Source: Pseudomonas sp. Bout1 (GTDB lineage Bacteria > Pseudomonadota > Gammaproteobacteria > Pseudomonadales > Pseudomonadaceae). From it: a DNA stretch of 64,000 nt. A program made the position numbers and the translations under genes. This document shows positions 44,046 to 53,810 of the stretch, piece after piece (position 1 is the stretch's first letter; each line of letters starts with the position of its first letter). The notes below the pieces were generated by a model. That model was given only the letters and a program-made list of their open reading frames with translations, was not told the origin of the DNA and ran no database searches. The stretch is from NCBI RefSeq assembly GCF_034314165.1, contig NZ_JAVIWK010000001.1:3239001-3303000 (forward strand). The letters run 5' to 3'.

Positions 44046-45005
44046 ATGACCGTGCTATTGAGTGAGCGCAGCCAGATTTTTGATCGTGCAGATGCCTACG
44101 CCGTGTCCGACTACGTCAACCAGCATGTGGGCAGCCACTGCATTCGCCTGCCGCCCAAGGGCCGTCCGCAGGCGAGCATCAGCCATCGGACTTTTTCCAG
44201 CCTGGACCTGTGCCGCATCAGCTACGGCGCGCCGGTACGGGTGACGTCGGTGGCGCTCGAAACCATCTATCACCTGCAGATCCTGTTGCACGGCCACTGC
44301 CGCTCGAACTCCCGTGGCGAAGAGCAGGTGTTGGGGCCAGGGGAAGTGCTGCTGATCAACCCGGATGACCCGGTGGACTTGACCTATTCCGCCGATTGCG
44401 AAAAATTCATCATCAAAGTACCTGTGCGCCTGCTGGAAAACGCCTGCCTCGAACAGCACTGGACGTTGCCGCAGCAGGGCATCCGTTTCGCCGCGCCGCG
44501 CCACGCGCTCAACGAAATGGGCGGGTTCCTGCAATTGTTGGGGCTGATCTGCCACGAGGCCGAAAACGCCGCCGAGCCCGAAGTGCAGGGCCTGTACGAG
44601 CGCATCGTGGCCAATAAGCTGCTGGCGCTGCTGGCCAGCAACGTACTGCGGGTGATCCCGCGGCCGGACCAAGGCGGCGGCTTTGAAGCGGTGCGTCAAT
44701 TCATTGAGGAGCATCTGACTGACGACATCAGCGTCGAGCAACTGATGACTGTCGCCAGGGTCAGCGAGCGTTCGCTGTATAACCTGTTTGAACGTCAGGT
44801 CGGCCTGTCGCCCCGGGACTACCTGCGCCAGCGCAAGCTGGAGCGGGTGCACGCCATGCTGCAACTGGCCACAGCGCGCAGTGTGACCGAGGTGGCGCTG
44901 GATCATGGGTTTGTGCACCTGGGACGATTCTCCGAGGCCTATCGCAAACGCTTTGGCGAGCTGCCCTCGCAGACCTGGAAGCGTCGGCTTGCGCCAGGCG
45001 GATAA
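44046..45005 (+). CDS. benR: AraC/XylS-family activator of the ben operon
   Basis: The product is 319 aa from the ATG at 44,046; the frame to 43,971 has no site. An N-terminal ligand-binding domain is followed by an AraC helix-turn-helix pair at the C-terminus (ISVEQLMTVARVSERSLYNLF and the second RSVTEVALDHGFVHLGRFSEAY). It is immediately upstream of benABCD in the same orientation as benR in other pseudomonads. A XylS/BenR-type DNA box lies downstream at 45,011. It probably activates benABCD on binding benzoate. Confidence 0.85.
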   Translation: MTVLLSERSQIFDRADAYAVSDYVNQHVGSHCIRLPPKGRPQASISHRTFSSLDLCRISYGAPVRVTSVALETIYHLQILLHGHCRSNSRGEEQVLGPGEVLLINPDDPVDLTYSADCEKFIIKVPVRLLENACLEQHWTLPQQGIRFAAPRHALNEMGGFLQLLGLICHEAENAAEPEVQGLYERIVANKLLALLASNVLRVIPRPDQGGGFEAVRQFIEEHLTDDISVEQLMTVARVSERSLYNLFERQVGLSPRDYLRQRKLERVHAMLQLATARSVTEVALDHGFVHLGRFSEAYRKRFGELPSQTWKRRLAPGG

Positions 45006-45010
45006 CGAAT

Positions 45011-45025
45011 TGCAGTCAGCGGATA
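45011..45025 (+). promoter_or_regulatory. BenR/XylS-type binding box upstream of benA
   Basis: TGCA-GTCAGC-GGATA fits the XylS/BenR recognition pattern TGCA-N6-GGNTA exactly, 66 bp before the benA ATG. A second half-site expected about 21 bp further on is only weakly matched. It sits directly after the benR stop. Confidence 0.65.
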
Positions 45026-45090
45026 TTGAGGGGTAGGGCAAGCACATAAGGTGGGGGGGCCTGATACAAGAACAACCGAGGGCCTACCCC

Positions 45091-46467
45091 ATGATCAGCA
45101 CATTTGACCGACTCGCCTTGCAACTGCGCGAATCTGTCCAGGAAGATCCCGCCACCGGGGTGTTCCGTTGCCGCCGCGACATATTCACCGACCCCGACCT
45201 GTTTGCCCTGGAGATGAAACACATTTTCGAAGGCGGTTGGGTCTACCTGGCACACGAAAGCCAGGTGCCAGAAATCAACGACTACTTCACCACCTGGATC
45301 GGCCGCCAACCGGTGGTCATCACCCGCGACAAACAAGGCACCCTGCATGGCCTGGTCAACGCCTGTGCCCACCGCGGGGCTATGCTCTGCCGCCGCAAGC
45401 AGGGCAACAAGGGTTCGTTTACCTGCCCGTTCCACGGCTGGACCTTCAGCAACGCCGGCAAGCTGCTCAAAGTGAAGGACGCCAAGACCGGCGCCTATCC
45501 CGACAGCTTCGACTGCGACGGCTCCCACGATCTCAAGCGCCTTGGCCGCTTCGAAAACTATCGCGGCTTCCTGTTCGGCAGCCTCAGCGAGACGGTGCCG
45601 GAACTCAGCGATTACCTGGGTGAAACCCGGGTGATCATCGACCAGATGGTCGACCAGGCACCGCTGGGCCTGGAAGTGCTGCGGGGCAGCTCGTCGTATG
45701 TGTATGACGGCAACTGGAAGCTGCAGATCGAAAACGGTGCCGATGGTTACCACGTCAGCTCCGTGCACTGGAACTACTCGGCGACCATGGGCCGGCGCAA
45801 CTATGAAGCCGAAGGCACGCGTACCGTCGATGCCAATGGCTGGTCGAAAAGCCTGGGCGGTGTCTACGCCTTTGACCACGGCCATATCCTGCTGTGGACG
45901 CGCCTGCTCAACCCCGAAGTGCGCCCGGTGCACGCCCACCGCGAAGCGCTGGCCGAGCGCCTGGGCCAGGCACGTGCCGACTTTATCGTCGATCAAACGC
46001 GCAACCTGTGCCTCTACCCGAATGTGTACCTGATGGACCAGTTCTCCACGCAGATCCGCGTGGTGCGGCCAATTGCGGTCGACAAGACCGAAGTCACGAT
46101 CTATTGCATGGCGCCCAAGGGTGAAAGTGCCGAGGAACGCACAACGCGCATTCGCCAGTACGAAGACTTCTTCAACGTCAGCGGCATGGGCACGCCGGAC
46201 GACCTGGAGGAATTTCGCGCCTGCCAGACCGGCTACCAGGGCGCGACCACCTTGTGGAACGACCTCAGCCGCGGCGCCAGGCAGTGGGTCGAAGGCGCCG
46301 ACGAAAACGCCCAGGCCATGGGCATGCACCCGCAACTCAGCGGGGTCAAGACCGAGGATGAAGGCCTGTTCGTCCGCCAGCACGCCCATTGGGCCCAGAG
46401 CCTGCAACGCGCGATTGAGCGCGAGCGCCAAGGCTTGATCGCCACGGACAAGGAGGTGCTGTCATGA
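45091..46467 (+). CDS. benA: Benzoate 1,2-dioxygenase large (alpha) subunit
   Basis: The product is 458 aa. The Rieske cluster ligands are Cys92/His94 (CAHRG) and Cys112/His115 (CPFHGW). The mononuclear iron triad includes His221 and His226 (DGYHVSSVHW), with Asp218 bridging nearby. It is more like BenA/XylX than anthranilate dioxygenase AntA (KHIFEGGWVYLAHESQVP, YPNVYLMDQFSTQIRV). With BenB and BenC it converts benzoate (or close analogues) to the cis-dihydrodiol carboxylate. Overlaps benB by 4 bp. Confidence 0.92.
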   Translation: MISTFDRLALQLRESVQEDPATGVFRCRRDIFTDPDLFALEMKHIFEGGWVYLAHESQVPEINDYFTTWIGRQPVVITRDKQGTLHGLVNACAHRGAMLCRRKQGNKGSFTCPFHGWTFSNAGKLLKVKDAKTGAYPDSFDCDGSHDLKRLGRFENYRGFLFGSLSETVPELSDYLGETRVIIDQMVDQAPLGLEVLRGSSSYVYDGNWKLQIENGADGYHVSSVHWNYSATMGRRNYEAEGTRTVDANGWSKSLGGVYAFDHGHILLWTRLLNPEVRPVHAHREALAERLGQARADFIVDQTRNLCLYPNVYLMDQFSTQIRVVRPIAVDKTEVTIYCMAPKGESAEERTTRIRQYEDFFNVSGMGTPDDLEEFRACQTGYQGATTLWNDLSRGARQWVEGADENAQAMGMHPQLSGVKTEDEGLFVRQHAHWAQSLQRAIERERQGLIATDKEVLS

Positions 46468-46952
46468 GTGCTTCCCGCGACCGCCTGCTGGACTTTCTGT
46501 ACCGCGAAGCGCGCCTGCTGGATGACCGCCAGTGGGACGAATGGCTCGAATGCTACTCACCCAAGGTCGAGTATTGGATGCCGGCGTGGGACGACCACGA
46601 CACCCTGACCGAAGACCCCCAAAGCGAAATCTCGCTGATCTATTACCCCAGCCGCGACGGCCTGGAAGACCGCGTGTTCCGGATCAAGACCGAGCGCTCC
46701 AGCGCCAGTACCCCGGAGCCGCGCACCGCGCACCTGATCACCAACCTCGAAGTGCTGGCCGACGACGGCCAATACGTGGAGCTGCGTTTCAACTGGCAAA
46801 CCCTCAGCCATCGCTACAAGACTACGGATACGTACTTTGGCACCTCGTTCTATCGCCTGGACATCCGCGCCGAGCAGCCGCTGATCACGCGCAAGAAAGT
46901 GGTGCTGAAAAACGACTACATCCATCAGGTCATCGACATCTACCACATCTGA
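46464..46952 (+). CDS. benB: Benzoate 1,2-dioxygenase small (beta) subunit
   Basis: The product is 162 aa, the usual length. It has the aromatic dioxygenase beta-subunit fold pattern (DFLYREARLLDDRQWDEWL, YYPSRDGLEDRVFRI, RTAHLITNLEVL). It begins at the ATG overlapping the benA stop with an AAGGAGG site. It forms the alpha3beta3 oxygenase with BenA. Confidence 0.92.
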   Translation: MSASRDRLLDFLYREARLLDDRQWDEWLECYSPKVEYWMPAWDDHDTLTEDPQSEISLIYYPSRDGLEDRVFRIKTERSSASTPEPRTAHLITNLEVLADDGQYVELRFNWQTLSHRYKTTDTYFGTSFYRLDIRAEQPLITRKKVVLKNDYIHQVIDIYHI

Positions 46953-46962
46953 GGACACGCGC

Positions 46963-47985
46963 ATGACGTACTCCATTGCCCTGAACTTCGAGGACGGGGT
47001 GACCCGTTTTATCGACTGCAAGGTGGGTGAAAAGGTCCTCGACGCGGCCTTTCGCCAACGTATCAACCTGCCCATGGACTGCTCGGACGGCGTGTGTGGC
47101 ACTTGCAAATGCCGCTGTGAAACCGGCGCCTATGACCTGGGCGACGACTACATCGAAGACGCCCTGAGCGAGGATGAAGCCGGTGAGCGCCAGGTGCTGA
47201 CGTGCCAGATGGTGCCGCAGTCCGATTGCGTGATTGCCGTGCCGGTGCCGTCCAGTGCGTGCAAGACCGGTACCGCGCAGTTTGCCGCGACGGTGGCGAG
47301 CATTACCCGGCATGCCGATGCGGCGCTGGAGGTGAGTTTCGAACTGGACCAGGCGCCGGTATTCCTGCCGGGCCAGTACGTGAATATCGGCGTGCCGGAC
47401 AGTGGGCAGACCCGCTCGTACTCCTTCAGCAGCAAGCCCGGCGACCAACGCGCAAGCTTCCTGATCAAGCATGTGCCGGGCGGGCTGATGAGCGGCTGGC
47501 TGGAACGCGCCCAGCCGGGGGACGCCGTACCGATGACCGGGCCATTGGGCAGTTTTTATCTGCGTGAAGTGGCGCGTCCGTTGCTGTTACTGGCGGGCGG
47601 CACCGGGCTGGCGCCGTTCCTGTCGATGCTGGAAGTGTTGGCCGAACGCGGGGAAACCCCCGCCGTTACGCTGATCTACGGCGTGACACGGGACCAGGAC
47701 CTGGTGCTGGTCGAGGTGCTGAAAGCCTTCGCCAAGCGCCTGCCCAACTTCAACTTCGTCACCTGCGTGGCGGACCCACACACCACGCACCCACAGCAGG
47801 GCTATGTCACCCAGCACATGGCCGCAAACGTGCTGAACGACGGCGACGTGGACGTGTACCTGTGCGGGCCGCCGCCGATGGTCGACGCGGTGCGCCAGCA
47901 CTTCAAGAGCCAGGGCGTCACCCCGGCGAGCTTCCACTTCGAGAAGTTCACGCCCAACGCCATCGTCACCGGCGACGCCGCCTGA
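46963..47985 (+). CDS. benC: Benzoate dioxygenase electron-transfer reductase
   Basis: The product is 340 aa. An N-terminal plant-type [2Fe-2S] ferredoxin domain has Cys40, Cys45, Cys48 and Cys81 (DCSDGVCGTCKC). It is followed by an FAD-binding domain (RSYSFSSKPGD) and an NAD-binding domain (AGGTGLAPFLSMLEVL, YLCGPPPMVDAV). It passes electrons from NADH to the BenAB oxygenase. Ten bp after benB. Confidence 0.92.
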   Translation: MTYSIALNFEDGVTRFIDCKVGEKVLDAAFRQRINLPMDCSDGVCGTCKCRCETGAYDLGDDYIEDALSEDEAGERQVLTCQMVPQSDCVIAVPVPSSACKTGTAQFAATVASITRHADAALEVSFELDQAPVFLPGQYVNIGVPDSGQTRSYSFSSKPGDQRASFLIKHVPGGLMSGWLERAQPGDAVPMTGPLGSFYLREVARPLLLLAGGTGLAPFLSMLEVLAERGETPAVTLIYGVTRDQDLVLVEVLKAFAKRLPNFNFVTCVADPHTTHPQQGYVTQHMAANVLNDGDVDVYLCGPPPMVDAVRQHFKSQGVTPASFHFEKFTPNAIVTGDAA

Positions 47986-47995
47986 GGAAAGCACC

Positions 47996-48757
47996 ATGAA
48001 CTCACGTTTCAATACCAAGGTGGCGCTGGTTACCGGCGCCGCCCAGGGCATCGGCCGACGTGTTGCCGAGCGTTTGCTGGAAGAGGGCGCCTGGCTGGTG
48101 GCGGTCGACCGTTCGGAACTCGTGCATGAATTGCAGCATGAGCGGGCATTGGTCCTTACCGCTGACCTGGAGCAGCATGCCGAATGCGCCCGTGTGATGG
48201 CCGCGGCCAAGGCGCGTTTCGGGCGTATCGACATCCTGGTCAACAACGTTGGCGGCACCATTTGGGCCAAGCCCTTTGAGCACTACGCCGAGAGCGAAAT
48301 CGAGGCCGAAGTGCGCCGCTCGCTGTTCCCGACGCTGTGGTGCTGCCATTGCGTGCTGCCCTACATGCTGGAGCAGGGCAGCGGCGCCATCGTCAACGTG
48401 TCCTCGGTTGCTACGCGCGGGGTGAACCGCGTGCCGTATGGCGCGGCCAAGGGCGGCGTCAACGCCCTCACGGCATGCCTGGCCCTGGAGACCGCCGGCA
48501 GTGGCATCCGCGTAAATGCCACCGCACCTGGCGGCACCGAAGCGCCGCCGCGCCGCATCCCGCGCAACAGCCAACCCCAGAGCGACCAGGAGCGCGTCTG
48601 GTACCAACAGATCGTCGACCAGACCCTCGACAGCAGCCCGATGAAGCGCTACGGCAGCATCGACGAACAGGCCGGCGCCATCCTGTTTCTGGCCTGCGAT
48701 GAGGCCTCCTACATCACGGGCGTCACCTTGCCGGTAGGCGGCGGCGACCTCGGCTGA
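47996..48757 (+). CDS. benD: Benzoate cis-diol dehydrogenase (1,6-dihydroxycyclohexa-2,4-diene-1-carboxylate dehydrogenase)
   Basis: The product is 253 aa, an SDR. The glycine motif TGAAQGIG is at 13-20, NNVG at 83-86, catalytic Ser near 136, and Tyr148/Lys152 (YGAAK). It oxidises and decarboxylates the diol from BenABC to catechol. It is 10 bp after benC, so likely the same transcript. No catechol-degrading genes (catBCA) follow in this window. Confidence 0.92.
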   Translation: MNSRFNTKVALVTGAAQGIGRRVAERLLEEGAWLVAVDRSELVHELQHERALVLTADLEQHAECARVMAAAKARFGRIDILVNNVGGTIWAKPFEHYAESEIEAEVRRSLFPTLWCCHCVLPYMLEQGSGAIVNVSSVATRGVNRVPYGAAKGGVNALTACLALETAGSGIRVNATAPGGTEAPPRRIPRNSQPQSDQERVWYQQIVDQTLDSSPMKRYGSIDEQAGAILFLACDEASYITGVTLPVGGGDLG

Positions 48758-48812
48758 CCCACTGCTGTACCTGCAGACACTGACTCACAACAACAATAAT
48801 GAGAGCACTGCC

Positions 48813-50147
48813 ATGCGTACCCATGACGTCCATTCGATTATCGATAACGCCCGTTTCAGCCGCTTCCACTGGCTGGTGATGGGCTTGTGTGCCTTGCTGT
48901 TGATCTTTGACGGCTATGACTTGTTTATCTACGGCGTGGTATTGCCCTCCATCATGAAGGAGTGGGGCTTGTCGCCTTTGCAGGCAGGCGCCCTGGGCAG
49001 TTATGCGCTGTTCGGCATGATGTTCGGCGCGCTGGCGTTCGGCAGCCTGGCGGACCGGATTGGCCGCAAGAAAGGCATCGCCATTTGCTTCACGTTGTTC
49101 AGCGTTGCCACGGTGGTTAACGGTTTTGCCGGCAGCCCGACTGAGTTCGGTATTTGCCGGTTTATCGCAGGCTTGGGTTGTGGCGGGTTGATGCCCAATG
49201 CAGTCGCATTGATGAACGAATACGCACCGAAGAAGATCCGCAGCACCCTGGTAGCCTTGATGTTCAGTGGTTATTCACTGGGCGGCATGCTCTCGGCGGG
49301 CGTGGGGATTTACCTGCTGCCGCGCTATGGCTGGGAGTCGATGTTCTTCGTCGCCACCGTGCCGTTGTTGCTGCTGCCGGTGATTGTCTATTGGCTGCCT
49401 GAATCGGTCGGCTTCCTGATTCGCCAGGGCCGGCTGGAACAGGCTCGTGCCTTGCTCAAGCGCCTGTCGCCCGACGCCTGCATCGAAGCCGACGACACGT
49501 TGCAGATCAGCACCGGCAAAGGCAAGGGCGCCTCGGTGCTGGAGCTGTTTCGCCATGGCCTGGCGGTACGCACCGCGTCGATCTGGGTCGCATTCTTCTG
49601 CTGCCTGCTGATGGTCTACGCCCTGAGTTCGTGGTTGCCCAAGCTGATGGCCGGGGCCGGTTACAGCTTGGGGTCGAGCCTGTCGTTCCTGCTGGCGCTG
49701 AACTTTGGAGGCATGGCCGGGGCGATTCTCGGCGGCTGGCTGGGTGACCGGCTGAACCTGGTGAAAGTCATGATCGGCTTCTTCATCGCCGCTGCGGTGT
49801 CCATCAGCCTGCTGGGCATCAACAGCCCGATGCCGGTCCTGTACCTGCTGATCTTCATCGCGGGCGCCACCACCATCGGCACACAAATCCTGCTGTATGC
49901 CGGTACTGCGCAGCTGTATGGCTTGTCGATTCGTTCCACCGGGTTGGGTTGGGCGTCGGGTATCGGCCGCAACGGCGCGATTGTCGGCCCGTTGCTGGGC
50001 GGTGCACTGATGGGCATCGAACTGCCGCTGCAGCTTAACTTCCTGGCGTTTGCCGTTCCCGGCGCCATCGCTGCGCTGGCGATGACTGCGTATGCCCTGA
50101 ATGAGCGGCGCTCCAGCACCGATTTGGTCACTGCGCAGGCGCTGTGA
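48813..50147 (+). CDS. benK: Benzoate/aromatic acid:H+ symporter, MFS (AAHS)
   Basis: The product is 444 aa with 12 membrane segments. AAHS family motifs include LLLIFDGYDLFIYGVVLPS in helix 1 and GSLADRIGRKKGIAIC in the loop after helix 2. It lies 56 bp after benD and should import benzoate across the inner membrane. A related but degenerate fragment of such a gene is at about 53.7 kb. Confidence 0.88.
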   Translation: MRTHDVHSIIDNARFSRFHWLVMGLCALLLIFDGYDLFIYGVVLPSIMKEWGLSPLQAGALGSYALFGMMFGALAFGSLADRIGRKKGIAICFTLFSVATVVNGFAGSPTEFGICRFIAGLGCGGLMPNAVALMNEYAPKKIRSTLVALMFSGYSLGGMLSAGVGIYLLPRYGWESMFFVATVPLLLLPVIVYWLPESVGFLIRQGRLEQARALLKRLSPDACIEADDTLQISTGKGKGASVLELFRHGLAVRTASIWVAFFCCLLMVYALSSWLPKLMAGAGYSLGSSLSFLLALNFGGMAGAILGGWLGDRLNLVKVMIGFFIAAAVSISLLGINSPMPVLYLLIFIAGATTIGTQILLYAGTAQLYGLSIRSTGLGWASGIGRNGAIVGPLLGGALMGIELPLQLNFLAFAVPGAIAALAMTAYALNERRSSTDLVTAQAL

Positions 50148-50186
50148 CTTTTTAAACCGTCGATAACAATAACTAAGAGCAACGAC

Positions 50187-51434
50187 ATGAACACACAACG
50201 TATCTGGCTGTCCCTGTTGGGCATGCCCCTTGCGGCGACAGCGGCCGAAGGTGGTTTTTTCGCAGACTCCACGGCCACCTTGCAGGCCCGCAACTATTAT
50301 TTCAGCCGCGACTTCTCGGACATTGTCGGGGCCAACAAACAGTCAAAGGCAGAGGAGTGGGGCCAGGGTTTTATCCTGACCTATAAATCCGGCTATACCC
50401 CGGGCCCCGTCGGTTTTGGCCTGGATGCATTGGGCACCTTGGGCCTGAAGCTCGACAGCAGCCCGGACCGCACCAATACCGGCTTGCTGCCGGTCAAGGG
50501 CGATGGCAGCGCCCCGGACGATTACAGCCGCCTGGGCCTGACCTTCAAGGCCAGGTTCTCCAAGACCGAACTGAAGGTCGGCGAGCTGCAACCCAACCTG
50601 CCGGTGTTAGCGTTCAGCGACATTCGCCTGCTGCCGCCGAGCTACCAGGGCGTAAGCGTCAGCTCCGGGGAAATTGCAGGCCTGACGGTCCAGGCCGGGC
50701 ACTTGACCACCACCAGTCTGCGCAACGAAGCCGGTGACGAGAAGATGATCGCCATGCTCGGCCATGTGCCGCAGCGCGGTGCAGAAAGTGATGCATTCAA
50801 CTACCTCGGTGGCGACTACGCCTTCAACACCAACCGCACCAGCGTCAGCTATTGGCATGGCCAACTCAAAGACATCTACAGCCAGGACTTTATCGGCCTC
50901 AAGCACAGCCAGCCAATGGGCGACTGGGTGCTCGGGGCCAACCTGGGTTACTACGATGCCCGCGAGGACGGCGACAAATTGCTCGGCAAGATCGACAACC
51001 AGGCGTTTTTCTCGCTGCTGTCGGCCAAGCATGGCGGGCATATCTTCTACGTGGGCTATCAAGCCATGTATGGCGACAGTGCGTTCCCGCGGGTCTTCGC
51101 CAACATCACGCCACTGGGTAACGAGGTGCCCACCTACGAGTTCGCCTACACCGACGAACGCTCCTGGCAAGTGCGGTACGACTATGACTTTGTGGCGCTG
51201 GGCATTCCGGGGCTGACCAGCACGGTGCGCTATATCACCGGCAATAACGTGACCACCGGCGCCGGCTACGAAGGCCGTGACCGCGAGCGTGACCTGGACA
51301 TCGGTTATGTGGTGCAAAGCGGCACGTTGAGCGGCCTGGGTATTCGGGTACGTAACGTCATGGCCCGTTCGAACTACCGCAGCGATATCGATGAGAACCG
51401 GTTGATCCTCAGTTACACCTGGAAGCTGCTTTAA
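50187..51434 (+). CDS. OprD-family outer-membrane porin, BenF-like
   Basis: The product is 415 aa with a signal peptide ending near TAAEGGFF. It has the OprD pattern of a monomeric substrate-specific porin: [33 protein letters not shown] and a terminal barrel strand ([12 protein letters not shown]). It is 40 bp after benK, consistent with uptake of benzoate across the outer membrane. Its stop overlaps the downstream minus-strand gene by 4 bp. Confidence 0.87.
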   Translation: MNTQRIWLSLLGMPLAATAAEGGFFADSTATLQARNYYFSRDFSDIVGANKQSKAEEWGQGFILTYKSGYTPGPVGFGLDALGTLGLKLDSSPDRTNTGLLPVKGDGSAPDDYSRLGLTFKARFSKTELKVGELQPNLPVLAFSDIRLLPPSYQGVSVSSGEIAGLTVQAGHLTTTSLRNEAGDEKMIAMLGHVPQRGAESDAFNYLGGDYAFNTNRTSVSYWHGQLKDIYSQDFIGLKHSQPMGDWVLGANLGYYDAREDGDKLLGKIDNQAFFSLLSAKHGGHIFYVGYQAMYGDSAFPRVFANITPLGNEVPTYEFAYTDERSWQVRYDYDFVALGIPGLTSTVRYITGNNVTTGAGYEGRDRERDLDIGYVVQSGTLSGLGIRVRNVMARSNYRSDIDENRLILSYTWKLL

Positions 51435-51649
51435 ACGCCGCCCTGGCACGTACCCATGACCTGGTAGTTGACGGTATGGCGGGCGCCCTGGCTGTCGAGG
51501 TAAACCATCGTCGCCGGCTCTACCTGGCAACTGCCGGGCACGGGTGAGATTGAAACGATGCGCTGGATATCCGGCGCATCATTGCTGCCAGCCGCCAGGG
51601 CGCCGGTGGCGGTGAAGAGCAGGATCAGGCTGAACCATTTGATATTCAT
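51431..51649 (-). CDS. DUF2790-like small exported protein
   Basis: The product is 72 aa. An N-terminal signal peptide ([18 protein letters not shown]) precedes a short mature domain with [14 protein letters not shown] and [19 protein letters not shown]. This matches the Pseudomonas DUF2790 periplasmic family, whose members respond to copper or stress in some species. It is convergent with the OprD gene. Confidence 0.72.
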   Translation of the reverse strand: MNIKWFSLILLFTATGALAAGSNDAPDIQRIVSISPVPGSCQVEPATMVYLDSQGARHTVNYQVMGTCQGGV

Positions 51650-51759
51650 GATGAGTCCCTCTGTGAGTAGGCTTCATTTTAGTGATTGGCGCAGCGGGAT
51701 AAAGACAGGAACAGGTGAATGATTCATACGTATTGCGTAGCAATCAAGGGGCAACGCTG

Positions 51760-52683
51760 ATGGACCTGCTCAATGGCATGCGAGTGTTTGCCCGGGTTGT
51801 CGACACTGGCAGTTTTGCCGCCGCGGCCGAGGCACTGGAAGTGTCCGGGGCGCAGGTGTCGCGATTGATTGGCGAGCTGGAAAAACACCTTGAGACCCGC
51901 CTGTTGCAGCGCACCACAAGGCGCCTGAGCCTGACTGATTCCGGCGAGCGGTTCCTGCTGCGCTGCCGCGACATTCTTGAAGACGTGAGGGAAGCCACGG
52001 CCGAGGCCAGCGGCGCGCACCTCAACCCTCGCGGGCGGTTGCGGGTGCATTGCATGAGCGGGTTGGGAGTATTGATCACGCCATTGATTGCCCGCTACAG
52101 CGAGCAATACCCGGATGTATGCATGGAGTTGACCTTGTCACAGCACAACCCGGACCCGCTGGAAGAAGGCCACGACGTGGTGATCTCCATCGCCCATTCG
52201 TTGCCGGATTCGGCGTTGGTCAGCCAGACGATCGGGCAGTTGTTCAGTGTGCCCTGTGCGGCTCCGGGATACCTGGCCAGGTACGGCGTGCCCAAGCATC
52301 CGCAACAGTTGATGCAGCATCGACGGTTGCATCTGCAGGACTTCCAGGAGGATGCGTGGTTGTTCACGGGGGGAGAGGGCGAGGTTGCGATTTCGCCGGG
52401 TGACACCTTCAGGACCAATGTCGCGGATGCGATGGTCAAGGCGACGCAGGAGGGCATGGGCATCAGTTTATTGCCGTTTTTCAGCGCAAGCGCGGCGTTG
52501 CGCGAGGGCTCGTTGGTGCGGTTGTTGCCCGCCTATCGGCTACGGGAGCGGAGCATTTTCGCGGTGTATCCATCGAGGCGCTTTCTGGATGCCAAGGTAC
52601 GCACGTGGGTGGCGTTTTTGCAGGTGCAACTGCCGGTGTTGTTGGCGGAGCAGGTGAAAGTGATTGAGGCGCCCCGAGGCTAA
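51760..52683 (+). CDS. LysR-family transcriptional regulator
   Basis: The product is 307 aa from the ATG at 51,760 with AAGGGG upstream. A LysR helix-turn-helix (GSFAAAAEALEVSGAQVSRL) is followed by an effector-binding domain. The target is unknown; the SDR gene downstream is on the same strand, 183 bp away. Confidence 0.85.
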   Translation: MDLLNGMRVFARVVDTGSFAAAAEALEVSGAQVSRLIGELEKHLETRLLQRTTRRLSLTDSGERFLLRCRDILEDVREATAEASGAHLNPRGRLRVHCMSGLGVLITPLIARYSEQYPDVCMELTLSQHNPDPLEEGHDVVISIAHSLPDSALVSQTIGQLFSVPCAAPGYLARYGVPKHPQQLMQHRRLHLQDFQEDAWLFTGGEGEVAISPGDTFRTNVADAMVKATQEGMGISLLPFFSASAALREGSLVRLLPAYRLRERSIFAVYPSRRFLDAKVRTWVAFLQVQLPVLLAEQVKVIEAPRG

Positions 52684-52866
52684 CGTTGCAGTACTGCGGA
52701 TGTAACCGAGCCCTGTTGGCCACGCGGGCGAGCGGTGCCGGCGGGCGCGTGGAAACAAACTCCTCTTCAGACTAATAGGAATAGGCAAACTTCCTGGATT
52801 TACCGGCATAGGTCGACGGCGATTACCTGACTACCATGGGTGCACGTCAACCGAGAGGCATCTCCC

Positions 52867-53700
52867 ATGAGTATTCACAAAACCCTGTTCATCACCGGTA
52901 TCAGCAGCGGCTTTGGCAAGGCGCTGGCGGCAGAGGCGTTGGCTGCCGGCCACCGCGTCATCGGTACCGTGCGTAACCAGGACGCGTTGCAAGCGTTTGA
53001 AGCGTTGTCCGCGGAACGTGCCCATGGGGTGATCCTGGATGTCACCGACTTTGAGCGGATTGACAGCATGGTCGCCGAGACCGAGACCCGCTTCGGCCCG
53101 GTGGACGTCCTGGTAAACAACGCAGGTTACGGCCACGAGGGCATTTTCGAAGAGTCGCCGCTGGAAGACATGCGTCGTCAGTTCGACGTCAACGTGTTCG
53201 GCGCCGTGGCCGTGACCAAGGCCTTCGTGCCGTACTTCCGCCAGCGCCGCAGCGGGCACATCATCAACATCACGTCGATGGGCGGCACGATTACCATGCC
53301 GGGTATCGCCTATTACTGCGCCAGCAAGTTCGCACTGGAAGGCATCTCCGACACCTTGAGTAAAGAACTCAAGCCGTTGAATATTTTTGTCACCGCTGTA
53401 GCCCCCGGCTCGTTTCGCACCGATTGGGCCGGCCGCTCGATGCAGCGTACGCCCCGCAGCATTGCCGACTACGATGCCAGCTTTGACCCGGTGCGCCAGG
53501 CGCGGGAAGAGAAAAGCGGCCACCAATTGGGCGACCCGCAAAAAGCCGCACAAGCGATGTTGACGCTGATCGCCTGCGCCAACCCACCTGCGCACCTGCT
53601 GCTGGGCAGTGATGCGTTGGGTTATGTGCGGGAAAAGCTGGTGCAATCCCTGCGGGATATCGATCAGTGGGAGGCGCTGACGCGGTCTACGGATGGTTAA
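52867..53700 (+). CDS. Short-chain dehydrogenase/reductase
   Basis: The product is 277 aa from the ATG at 52,867. Classical SDR motifs are TGISSGFG (10-17), NNAG (84-87), Ser near 137 and Tyr150/Lys154 (YYCASK). The group often includes oxidoreductases with broad ketone/aldehyde specificity. The LysR regulator upstream may control it. Confidence 0.83.
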   Translation: MSIHKTLFITGISSGFGKALAAEALAAGHRVIGTVRNQDALQAFEALSAERAHGVILDVTDFERIDSMVAETETRFGPVDVLVNNAGYGHEGIFEESPLEDMRRQFDVNVFGAVAVTKAFVPYFRQRRSGHIINITSMGGTITMPGIAYYCASKFALEGISDTLSKELKPLNIFVTAVAPGSFRTDWAGRSMQRTPRSIADYDASFDPVRQAREEKSGHQLGDPQKAAQAMLTLIACANPPAHLLLGSDALGYVREKLVQSLRDIDQWEALTRSTDG

Positions 53701-53720
53701 GCGGTGAGTCAGAGGCTATC

Positions 53721-53810
53721 GGGGTCCCCGTTCGACAGTGGGTGATCTTTGATGGCCATGACGTGTTTATCTGCGGGGTAGTCCTGCCGTCGACCATGCG
53801 CGCTGTTGCC
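53721..53810 (+). pseudogene. MFS (AAHS-type) transporter fragment
   Basis: In the frame that opens at 53,667 the peptide QWVIFDGHDVFICGVVLPST matches helix 1 of AAHS transporters such as the benK product here (LLLIFDGYDLFIYGVVLPSI). The similarity covers only about 25 residues and the flanking sequence has no MFS features. It is most simply a relic of a deleted aromatic-acid transporter gene. Confidence 0.6.

Noticed and set aside
45091..48757. Anthranilate dioxygenase (antABC) assignment
   Set aside because: The alpha subunit matches BenA/XylX patterns such as KHIFEGGWVYLAHESQ, and a diol dehydrogenase benD follows; anthranilate dioxygenase gives catechol directly and needs no such dehydrogenase.
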